Origin: Chlorokybus atmophyticus
Lineage: Eukaryota > Streptophyta > Chlorokybophyceae > Chlorokybales > Chlorokybaceae
Reading direction: 5' to 3'
DNA: 38,703 bases
Assembly: GCA_009103225.1 (NCBI GenBank)
Contig: RHPI01001946.1
Location: 278,420-317,122, forward strand
Translations under genes and position numbers: made by a program
The notes under the pieces: generated by a model
What the model was told of the DNA's origin: nothing
Database searches by the model: none
What the model saw: the letters and a program-made list of their open reading frames with translations, nothing else
Shown here: positions 1 to 9,847 of the stretch, in pieces
Numbering within the stretch: position 1 is the first letter of the stretch
How the letters are laid out: each line of letters opens with the position of its first letter

Positions 1-69
<69 letters not shown>
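1..69. other. Poly-G run at contig edge
   Basis: The first 69 bases are all G and are followed at once by a GC/GT-rich simple repeat. A homopolymer of this length at a contig end is more likely a two-colour short-read (dark-cycle) or assembly-edge artefact than biology. The gene running across this edge (surface glycoprotein, minus strand) is therefore truncated here. Confidence 0.8.
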
Positions 70-235
70 CGCGTGCGCGTGTGTGTGTGAAGTGGGGTGA
101 GTGTTTGAAATTCGCGTACATGTCTGGTCGCTTGGGGTTGTTGTGTCCAGACCCTGCCATTCTAAAACGTCAGTCAAGCAACCTTTGTTGGTAAAAGTAG
201 AACATTTGACAAGCGTGTGGTCCTCTTGTTCACTC

Positions 236-290
236 GCACGCACGCACGCACGCACGTGTACGCGCACACGCACATTTACACACAGTACAC
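236..290. repeat. CA/CG alternating repeat in intron
   Basis: An alternating purine-pyrimidine tract (GCAC and CACA units) just downstream, in the coding sense, of the donor that ends the last visible exon of the minus-strand surface gene. It lies in an intron whose other end is off the contig. Confidence 0.7.
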
Positions 291-298
291 GAACTTAC

Positions 299-3200
299 AA
301 AGCAATTGCGCAGTATCGCCACTTGCGCCGTCAACGTACTCGCGCACTCGCACGTGCACGCATACGCGCTCGAACACGTGGTTTTCCCCAGACTCCCCAC
401 CACACACCCAATTTGCTGTATGTTGGCCGCATTACACGTTTGTCCAACAGCGAGTGCTGGACACCCTTTGCTTGCTGTACTCAAACACGTTGCCGATGAC
501 TTTGCTGGCGGCGGCGAGGGAGGCGTGGGTGGCGTGCCCTCGGGTGAAGGTGGGGGAGAGTATGTTGGGGTGGAGTACACGGGTATGGTGAGTGGGGTGC
601 GTGTGAGGGTAGCTTGAGGTGGTGAGGAGATGTAGGAGGAGAGACCCTCTGTGTAGAGGTTCTCTGATAGGACGGTTGTGATAGCGGATTGGAGGTTGGA
701 GTTGATGGTGGAGACAAGCTGAGTGTCCAACGTCACCTGTGTGTGGTTGACGTTGCTAAGAAACGCGTGCGCGTGACATTATGGGTGGATAGATACCCGC
801 ACACAGCTATGCACAACAGTCACGCATGTTATACCTGCAATTCGTGCACACCACATAAGCATACAGACACGGACACACGCATGCACTTGCGCCGCACACA
901 CATGTACGCACGTGCTCGTGCATGTGCATGTCTGCACGCGCACACAAACACGCACACATGATAGTAGGTTGATAGACAACCCTTCATGCAGTACTCACCT
1001 TCACGGCCATCTCGCTTCCATAAGCCGCTTCCAACAGCCTTCTCTTCCCACCATTGTCAGCCCAATACGCATCTTTGATCCCCACCACTTCCACGTCCGT
1101 CCACACCACCGCGACGAACCCCGTCACCGCGTTGAACGTGTCGGCCACGCCCGCCTGGATGATCTGACTCGCGTAGCCGTCGTTCAGCGTGGCAGCGTCG
1201 AGGGAGGACAGGGAGAAGGAGAAGGAGACAATTGATTGATCGGATTGGAGAGATGTGGCTGTGCATTGGGAGAGCTGAGGGACGTAAGCTGAGAGACAAT
1301 CAGAACAGTCGGGCTTGGAGGTTACTGACTGGGTCCTGCGTAGCAGACGTGATGTTATATTGTTGTGGTGGTGGTGGCGGTGGCTGTTGATACTGTTGTT
1401 GTTGTGGTTGTGGTTGTTGTAGTGGTGGTCGCTGCTGTTGTCGTCAATGATGTAGCAAACAGCACGGATGACAACAACAGCCACAACAACAACAGCAATA
1501 ACAATAATAACACGTTCAATGTTGATATTAACTGCTGTTTTACTTGCCAGGACGCACCAAAGACACTGCAAGTTGGTTGCTTACTTGCAGTTGTTGGTGA
1601 AGCACGTGTTGTAGTCTGTGTCCCCATTCCCACAATTGCTAGCCAGGCAGTCCGCGACAATTGCCATAGCATCCGCATCGCACATATCTCCATAATTCGG
1701 CAGGCACGGCTTTATATCCGCAGCATTATCACTGATGCAATGTTGGCACTCGGTGCTGATAATATTATTATTCATAAGTGGCGAGCCGTTATCCGCGAGG
1801 CAATGTGTGTCACTCGCCGCGCATACGCCAAAGTTGTTGCCACCCACGCAGGCGTACACGCAGCGCCCGATGGTGTTCATGTCGTGGCGTGAACACACCT
1901 TGGGTGCGGGTGGCGGGGATGCGTAGACAGGTGGTGGCGAATATGTTGGTCTTAATTGTGGCGCGGAAGGTGATGGTTGTGGTTGTGGTTGTGGTTGTGG
2001 TTGAGGTTGTGGTTGTGGCGGGGCAGGTGGCTCTTGGCGAGGTGGTTGTGGTTGTGGGGAGGCAGGTGGTCCTGCTCCAGGTGTGGGTGGTTTGTTGTTG
2101 GGTGCTGGTGGGCCTGAAGGTTGCGGGCTAGGTTGTGGTGCTCCAGGAGGAGTGTTTGTGCGTGGCGCAGGAGGTGCGGGTGATGCTCCGGGTGGCGAGT
2201 ATGTGCGTGGTGCAGGTGGTCCAGGTGGCTGTGGTCCAGGTTGGCCAGGTGGTCCAGGTTGTCCACTAGGTTGTGGAGCAGGTGGCCCAGGTGGCTTGGC
2301 TGGCCCTGCAGCTGGTGGTGGGCTACCTTGCTGTGGCGGACCAGGTGGTGCTGCACTACAACCAGGGTCACCTGAGGGCCAGATATGAGTGTTACAACTT
2401 GTAGTCATGACCAGCATGCATGCAGATGTGTACCTGGTGTGCAGTCGATACTGCAGTATGGGTCCGTGTCAGGGTCGCAGCAAGTTGGGTCACCAGCTTC
2501 GCACGGCGGATACACCTCGCAGTAGGGGTCTGACTCAGGGTCACAGTCTTCACCTGGAGGAGCCAGCTGAACCGGCGCTGGTGGACCACCTGGTGTTCCA
2601 CCTGGCGGTGTGCCTGGCGGTCTGCCTGGTGGTGTGCCTGGTGTTGCACTTGGCGGCGCGCCACGTGGCGCGCCTGGAGGCCCTCCTGGCTGCCTTGGAG
2701 GTGGAGGTGCTGGCTCATCAACAGGTGGCGTGTTGCCATCAAGGTTGCATTCAGGGTCGTCGTCAGGGTTGCAGCAGCTGGGGTCACCAGGCGCGCAAGA
2801 ATCAGCAGGTGGCGAGCTATCGTTTGGTGGACTAGTATCAGGTGGCGCGCATGAGGGGTCATCCGCCGCACACGGACTGTCACAACTTGGATCATCAGGT
2901 GCGCAGTCACTAGGAGCACTAGGCGGCGAACTGGGGTGGGCACCAGGTGTCCCGGCTGGGGGTGGGCCACCTGGCTGGGCACCTGGTGTACCACCTGGTG
3001 CTCCAGCCGGAGGTGGACGTGGCTGTGCACCTGGTGTTCCACCTGGAGCCCCAGCTGGAGGTGGGCCACCTGGCTGAGCACCTGGTTGGGTTCCACCTGG
3101 TGCTCCAGCTGGAGGTGGAGGACGTGGCTGTGTACCTGGCGTTCCACCTGGAGCCCCAGCTGGAGGGACACCTGGCTGAGCACCTGGTTGGGTTCCACCT

Positions 3201-6200
3201 GGAGCTCCAGCTGGAGGTGGGCCACCTGGCTGTGCACCTGGCTGTTGACCAGGTGTGTCGGTGCCAGGATCGCACGTGTCATCGACGTTGGGGTCACAAG
3301 GCGGCGGCGTGTTATCAACTGGAGTACACTCCGGGTCAACATCAGGATTGCAGTCCTGCAGCAACCGACGCCTGCGCCAGTTGGCATTCACGAAAGACAC
3401 GTATGCCGCCGATTGGACATTGGAAGTGTCGTCACCCGAGTCCTCCAAAACCACGCAACGGTCGTCTTCATCTTGGGCGATGGACATCACGTCGCTGCAG
3501 GCGACGCCAGATAGGGAGTACCCGAAGGTGCCTATGAACACAAAGGTACTCTCAAAGTATGCGTGTGCGCGAGTCAGTGCGTGCCTGCGTGCGTGCTTGC
3601 ATGTGATCACTGTATAGGTGTGTTCATACTTCATGCTGCTATACAGCTGCAGCCTCAATGATTGCTATCAGCGTTTTCAACATGCTTTGGTTGAGTCGTC
3701 GCACAACATGTACACATTGTTGCTGTTGTAACCAACCAACAACATGCACAAGGCCTTACCGAAAAAGAATGGTGCCGTAGACGAGAGTGCCAGTCTCTGA
3801 TACGTCGCGTTCTTAATCTCCTGCCTCACAGCGGTCTGAACAGTGACAACACCGAGGTTGCCGATCGTCACGTTGTACGGCCCCTGTTCAGCAAAGCTGT
3901 GCTTCGTCTCATCGATCATCACAAACACGTCCAGGGACCCGTCCACGAGAGATGATAGCACGTCGCCGCGACCCAAATGAGAACCGCTGATGGCCTCGCC
4001 GGATCTGATAGCAAAAGTGTTGATACGAGTGCGGATACGCATGTTGGTACACAAGCGGCTTGAGAGTGTGTTCAACACACATGCATGCACACTTACTTTC
4101 CACCATCCACGGTGAGTTCTTGACGTCTGCCTGACTTGTTGGCCGCACGAATTACTCGCACCTGCATGCACGTACACATCTAGTTACACGCTATGTTCAA
4201 CTGCATGCACGTGCTCACTCAACAGTCGAGTATCAAACCTTTTCTGCGTTGACGGTGTCGGCATCCAACACAACATAATAGGGGGAGCCGTTGGTGTCCA
4301 TGGTGGGGAAGGGCGTGTAGTTGTCTACGGTGACGTTGATCCGCCACGCACCGAGCTTGTTATCAAAGGGGGCTTCTTCGGTGCGGGGATCGATGTAACC
4401 CTCCGCCTGAAAGTTGCACACGTACACCTGGTCCTTGTTCTTCTGGGCCATCTCATTGTACTACACACATACACATGCACACAAACATGTTAGCGTCTAC
4501 CATCCATAGTAACATATGGAGATGTGCGCACGTGTGCGTGTGTGCGCGCGTGTGCGTGTGTGCACGCGCTTGTGCCCATGCGTATGCGTGTGTGCGTGTG
4601 CGTGTGCGCGTGTGTATATGTGCAAGAGCATGTGCTCTTGTTTACTTACCAGCACATCTCCCGGGCACGGTGTGCAGCTCCCCGACACCGCATTCACCAT
4701 CTGCGTCCCCGCGTACGCGTCCAGCGACCCCACGAACCCTTTCACGGTCGTCTCGCCCGGCAGCAGGAACTGCTCGCAGGGCTCCGACACCGCGATCGAC
4801 GACGCCGTCCAGGGCTTCACCGTGTTCTGGAGGTTCTTGTAAACGAGGGGGTTGGTGCAGTTGCCGCTGCTGGAGCAAACCTGTTGGAGGACACAGTGAG
4901 AAGTGTGGCTTATTGCAGTCTACAAAGTTGGAGCATAACCACAAGGTCAAAGTATGGTGGACATGTTGGTTTCTCGTGTGTGTGTGTGTGTGTGCTCTTG
5001 CGCCCGTGCAAGTCTCATGGTAGCACTCCTCGTTATGGGTGCAGAAAGCATTGTTTGTCGAAGTTGGGACCGTTAATGCACACACACAGCAGTGACCTGG
5101 CCAGAGTAGCAGCCGTAGACTGCGACTCCCGATGCGGCGCAGTCGGGGTCCCACGCCCCGCATCCGCAGTGGCAACCGTCGTTGTCGCGCGACGCCCCCG
5201 AGTTGTACCACGCGGCCTTGCACACCCAACCTGACGGGGGCTCGGTCGAGTACGACTACACACAACCCAACGGTGAGACAACATACACGCTTGAATTTGG
5301 TGATAGAGATGTATTAGACTTACTGTTGCTGTGGAGCCGTCGACAGCAGACTTGAAGTCGATTGGATTCGGCCTCTCGACCTTTATTGCCACCGCATTCA
5401 CAGTGGCATTGATGCCAATCACGTTCACCTGCATTGACACAACATCAACAACATACCCACATGTCACCCTCTAGCAGCACACGTACCCACACCTACATAC
5501 CCGCTCTGTCCCGGCCATGCCGGAAAGAATGAGTTGAAACGGGAAGCATCGGCTATCATCAGGAGCAGTAACAAAGCGCGTGGAGGTGTTGGAGTCAAAT
5601 ATTGGACTTGGCAAGAACATTGTTGCACACATTTGTTGGCGCAATTGTTGGCCAGCTGTATCAGAAAGGATGATTGTCGTGTCGTTGATGCCGGGAGGCT
5701 TGATGAACCACTTGTTGAAGTCGATGGATGTGTATTCCATTGATGTGGACAGTGAACCGGATGAAGAAGAACCAAAGCGTTGACGTGCACACATCGTGGA
5801 CTGAACAGTGTGGTTGAAGTTGTTCACGTAGGTGACGGCCATCTTCCAGTCAAGCATACCAGCATCGCTGTTCGTGAAGTCATCCTGCCACAATGTGTGC
5901 ATCAGTGCGTATTTGTGCGTATCACTCATGCACAGGTTTGCTGCCATAGCACACATCCACCCACACACACACACACACCCAAAACGCATATATATACACA
6001 CGCAGATGCACACGCATGCAAAAGCACGTGCGTGCATGCGTGCGTGCGTGCGTGTGTGCATGTGTACGTGCGTGCGTGTGCGTGTGTATGTGCTGCACCT
6101 CAAGTTCGCTTATGAGTTGCGCGTCGGTGAGGTTCGCCCGCAAAACCAACAAGTTCAGGAACGCCTGCGTGGAGTTCATCCTTCCAACGGTCCCCACAGC

Positions 6201-9167
6201 TGCACACGCCCCAAACACGCATCATCAGAACCCAACCTTCAGTAATAACAATCATCCTCACATCTAACTCACTCCCACTCGTCTTCTGGAACACGCTGGG
6301 GTCCCACGTGCTCGTCCCCGCCGCCAGCGTCGACAGCGTGTCGTCCCCCTGAAGAGAACGCGGCAGGTAGCCGTACGGCTTCGCGCCGGCGCCCTGCACG
6401 GTGTCCATCTGGCGAGCGTGGACGAGACTGACTTGGAGCTGGCACTTCTTCAGTCGCGCGAGATCAGCCCTGCAAGTCAGCCAGTCAAGTCACAAACATG
6501 TGCTTTGCGTTGTAGTGAGCTGATGCATCGGCAAGTACTGTGGCAAGGCTCCTAGCAATCAATGCATGCATGCGCGTGTGAAGCAAGCACGCGCACACGC
6601 ACACGCACACGCACATACCTTGCAAAGCGTATGTACAGTGTTGCTTGGTGCGGGGGCATGAAGGACCCGTTCCTCGGGTCTTCTGTCAAAGCCTGTGTAT
6701 GTGATACCAAGTTAACCAACCATCCTGTTGCATACGCATACACGCCAACACTCACTACCTACCTTGATGATCTCAGGGTAGAACTTGTGCTGCCGTTGAT
6801 CCTGCAGCAGTTGTTCGACAGCAATCGAAAGGTTGCGCCCGACATCGGGAGTCAGCATGGACAAATCTGTAGGGAAAGTCTCTATCGGCACCTCAAACTG
6901 GCCAAAGGCCGCCACCGTGTGCGGTAAACTTGCATCTGGATCCCCAGAACTGTCCATAAACCAAGTGGTCAGTAATCACGCGCATGCAGTACACGCATGC
7001 ACGCACGTACGCACACACACACACAAGCACGCGCACGCGCATGTACATGCACATTCACAGAGACACACACATACGCACACGCGCACACGCGCGTACACAC
7101 ATACACGCGCGCGCGCACGCACGCACGCACACACACACACAAGTGAGGTGGGACACTACCTCATGCGGTCGTCATAGCCAAAGTTGTCGGCGATATCGAT
7201 GCGCTGGAGCGAGGGCGCGCCCTGTTCGAAGAAGATGATCTCGTTCTTCACCAACACGTCGATGGAGGGGAAGTCGAGCGTCACGGCCTTGCCATTGGGA
7301 GTCACCTGTCAAAGAGGACATGTGTGTGTGCGTGTGCGTGTGCGTGTGCGTGTGCATGGGTGGGTGCGTGCGTGGGTGCGCACAGTGTGCGTGCTGCAGA
7401 GTTACTCATAACATGCGCGTGTATGTTGTGTCACACTGTGGTTACTCACCTTGAGGTGGTAGTGCGCGAGGTCGCCTGTGATGGACAGGCTGTACGCGTG
7501 CGCCCACTGGTAGGCGTTCCAGCACAGCATGGCGATGAGCGCGAGCCGGCACACCGACGCCAGCAGCGCGCCCGTCGCCGTCTTCTTGTTGCGGAAGCGA
7601 GGGTCCTTGTAGAACTCGCCTGCAAGGTGAGGTTGCTTGCAATCATCAAAGTGAATATGTTGATTGAAGTGAGAGATCAGACACGTAAGTAAACTGATGA
7701 ACATAAGGCTGAGTATGTGCATGGAGCAGACTGACACATCAAGAGGTACAGCCAAGTGATTGCGGAGTCTTGCACCCAAGTGTTGTGTACGTTCCATTAC
7801 TTGAAGCTTACTGAACACTGCATAATAGACTTTCTTTTCTTCGCTTTTAATGCAAGAAAAGAGCTCAGTGACCTACTGCTCACCTCCGTAGCCATCCAGC
7901 TTGAGCAGCTTCGCCCTCCACCCTTTGAGCGGTTTCGCGTTCTCCACCTCCAGTTTGGCGTTCTTCTCCTCGTACCCTCCCTGCTCGTACTTGGTGTTGA
8001 TGCGCGGAAGCAGCTTCCCCGCGGTATCGTCAGCGCAGGGGTCGTCGCATGCGCCCTGCTGCTTGCTGTCGTCATCGCACGCGTCGGGGGGGGATGAAGC
8101 GCCTTTCTTTAAGGAGTTTTGCTTCTTTGTTGAGGGCTCCGGGACCACTTTTGAAAATGACACGTCACTCGGCACAACCTACATAACATGGTGGTGGCGT
8201 CAATAAGCTGCTCCTACAGATGCTTAATAAACAAAAAAAAGTAGAGAAATGTATGTGCATACATGTACACAAGTGCATACACACATGCGCACGCACGCAT
8301 GCACGCACGCACGCACGAAACAGATGCATACACAGATATTCACGATACGATTGTCTTCACCTGGCCTCCTATGACTCTGGGCATGCGTATGCCATTGGTG
8401 TTGTTGTTGATCTCGTTGTCGTTGTTGTTGTTGTTGTTGGCGTGCGGGTTAGAAGGCAGCGGCACGCCGAGGGGGCTTGTGATCTCCTCTGCGAGGTCGT
8501 CTGTGGTGCCGTTGTTGTAGTTGGCGCTGTCAACCTTGACGACCGCGGTTTCGTCTTGCACCGGTGAGAGAGCAGCACCCCTGTTTAGTGTACGTTTGGT
8601 TGTGTGCTCTTATGGCAAATTGCAATAGTCAGTCAGTTCGTGACATAGTATGGTCATTGACTTGTATGAATGTTCTCAACGGTCCGGTCCTTGTTCTTGC
8701 ATGTTTGTGATTGCTTCGTTACTACCACTACTCGTTACAGTGTGGCTGTCGTCGATGGTTGTGCACATGCACCACATTCATGCTTCTGTGTGTGGGTGTA
8801 CCGGTGTGCGTGCGCAAATGTGCACAAGTGTGTGTGCTTGTGTGCGCGTGCATGCTTGCGCGCTTTTGCATGCGTGTGGGCATGTCGACGCGCGTCTTAC
8901 CCTACATTCATCATATGCTTACACCCATCAAGCTTACCTTCTCGGGCTTGCACCGGGACTCTCAGTGTTGAGATAGTCATACCTCCCATCAGCATCCTAG
9001 CACAACGTAAAGAAAGCATCAGACTTCGCCGCACCCCAACACTCAACCATTCCGCTGATGTTCAGCTGCCTTTTGCGCACGCGCACACACACACACACCT
9101 GCAAAGGGGAGACCCGTCGTGGTTTCATCTTCTGAGGTGGCGTCCTGTTGCGAGCTGTGAAGGACAT
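299..9167 (-). CDS. Large Pro-rich, Cys-rich membrane-anchored surface glycoprotein (3' end off contig)
   Basis: Unassigned extracellular matrix or adhesion-type protein, at least 1,863 residues. Exons, 5' to 3': 9167-9099, 8996-8938, 8580-8361, 8178-7884, 7619-7450, 7305-7160, 6949-6763, 6692-6619, 6469-6273, 6199-6099, 5884-5501, 5428-5324, 5255-5097, 4880-4650, 4460-4239, 4161-4097, 4004-3760, 3531-2434, 2371-1585, 1335-999, 736-299; phase closes at all junctions. No signal peptide: residues 1-228 are hydrophilic with poly-Asn and acidic stretches, a hydrophobic segment at about 229-251 is a likely signal anchor, the rest probably extracellular. It has many N-x-S/T sites, DGCHCGCGAWDPDC (about 690), RRRRLLQ (about 1030), repeated C-x-P...D-P-x-C motifs, a Gly/Pro tandem shaft, a PQ-rich tract, a Cys domain (about 1503-1604) and a SEA-like stretch with KRRLLEA. 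The start at 9167 is the first ATG after an in-frame stop; an upstream exon is possible. Function unknown. Confidence 0.8.
850..958. repeat. CA/CG alternating repeat in intron
   Basis: Long ACAC/GCAC-type alternating purine-pyrimidine tract inside the intron between the exons ending at 999 and starting at 736 of the surface gene. No coding potential in the phase of the neighbouring exons. Confidence 0.7.
1363..1510. repeat. GTT/GTG and AACAA trinucleotide-rich intron
   Basis: The intron between exons 2371-1585 and 1335-999 is filled with GTT, GTG and ACAACA trinucleotide repeats. They read as poly-Thr, poly-Val or poly-Asn in several frames, which is a composition effect and not a gene. Confidence 0.6.
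1974..2019 (-). repeat. TTGTGG hexamer repeat encoding (Pro-Gln)n
   Basis: About seven copies of a TTGTGG hexamer, one of them TTGAGG. In the coding (minus) sense it gives an alternating Pro-Gln tract inside the Pro-rich shaft of the surface glycoprotein. It is in frame within exon 2371-1585. Confidence 0.75.
2961..3255 (-). repeat. ~51-bp coding minisatellite (Gly/Pro shaft)
   Basis: About six imperfect units of 48-54 bp, each beginning near GGTGGGCCACCTGG or GGTGGACGTGG and ending in CCAGCTGGA. In the coding sense each unit gives about 16-18 residues of the form PPAGAPGGTQPGAQPG. Unit lengths are multiples of three, so copy-number change would keep frame. It lies inside exon 3531-2434. Confidence 0.8.
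4513..4622. repeat. GT/GC alternating repeat in intron
   Basis: GTGTGCG-type alternating purine-pyrimidine tract of about 110 bp between exons 4880-4650 and 4460-4239 of the surface gene. Not coding. Confidence 0.7.
5958..6092. repeat. CA then GT alternating repeats in intron
   Basis: A CACACA tract followed by a TGCGTGCGTG tract of opposite polarity in the same intron (between exons 6199-6099 and 5884-5501). The two halves are partly complementary and could form a hairpin. Confidence 0.65.
6983..7142. repeat. CA/CG alternating repeat in intron
   Basis: One of the longest such tracts in the window, about 160 bp of ACAC, GCGC and GCAC units, in the intron between exons 7305-7160 and 6949-6763. 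A strong candidate for Z-DNA formation by composition. Confidence 0.7.
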
Positions 9168-9847
9168 TCCAAGCACAACGACCACAGCTGTTGCTGAGAC
9201 TGCGGCTGTCTCCTCCGCCCGCTATGCATGCCTCTCAACTTGATGTCTTGCTTGTTTGCTTACTCACGGCCTTTCTCACCTCCCTGGCTTGCACTGAACA
9301 AATGGAAACAACACAGGAGCCTGTTACCAGTCAGGTAGTCGATATACTTGGTACACTTTATGTGATCATCTTGACAAGGGCGATGACAAGCACAGCAACA
9401 TGACCAGCAGCAAATACCCACGCACTTGCTTGTGATCTTTCTTCTCCTTCACACCAACCAGGAGGAAGAGCCGGCGGCAGAGCTGCTGGAGAGCCCAATG
9501 TTGGCTGAATGAATTTTCTCAAATCCTAAGTCCTGCCTGGGAACCGATAGCCGATAGAAACCCTAATTGACATCACGACCGCCAACGTCAAGCAGCAGGG
9601 CGCTGAGGAGGTGCACACCACACTGGACACACCAACCGTGGGCAACGTTTTGCTTCCGGAACAAAAACATGTCCTTCCGTCACGTGAGCAGCAACGAAAC
9701 GGAAGGACAGGGGCGTGGAATCTGGAAAGCTTCCTTCCATAGTGAAACCCTAGATCTCTAAACCCTGACTGGCCTAAACCCTGGCAAGTCTAAGCCTTGT
9801 GGGCGGCGAAGGAGGAGGCGGCGGCGGTCGCCGTGGTGGCGGGGGCA
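9168..9847. promoter_or_regulatory. Divergent promoter region between surface gene and MIC60
   Basis: The 680 bp between the start codons of the minus-strand surface gene (9167) and the plus-strand MIC60 gene (9848) must hold both promoters and 5' UTRs. No conserved coding frame was found here. A 46-bp interval (about 9210-9265) has splice-like ends in the minus sense, so the surface gene may have an untranslated or short upstream exon. CCCTAAA-like motifs lie at the MIC60 side. Confidence 0.5.
9743..9782 (+). promoter_or_regulatory. Telobox-like AAACCCTA cluster upstream of MIC60
   Basis: Three spaced motifs (AAACCCTAG, TAAACCCTGA, TAAACCCTGG) lie 66-105 bp before the MIC60 ATG. Another copy, AAACCCTAATT, lies near 9558. 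In plants the telobox (AAACCCTAA) sits near transcription starts of housekeeping genes; a similar role here is inference. The copies are too degenerate and spaced to be a telomere. Confidence 0.4.

Noticed and set aside
2961-3255. Possible CRISPR-like array
   Set aside because: Units are contiguous, coding and of variable length without unique spacers; it is a minisatellite in a eukaryotic exon.
4524-5265. Long open frames on both strands, Arg- or Cys-rich
   Set aside because: They overlap exons 5255-5097 and 4880-4650 and cross intronic GT repeats; only the frame used in the exon chain gives phase continuity.
9550-9790. Internal telomere tract
   Set aside because: The CCCTAAA copies are few, spaced and degenerate, and similar motifs recur in another promoter, so a promoter element fits better.
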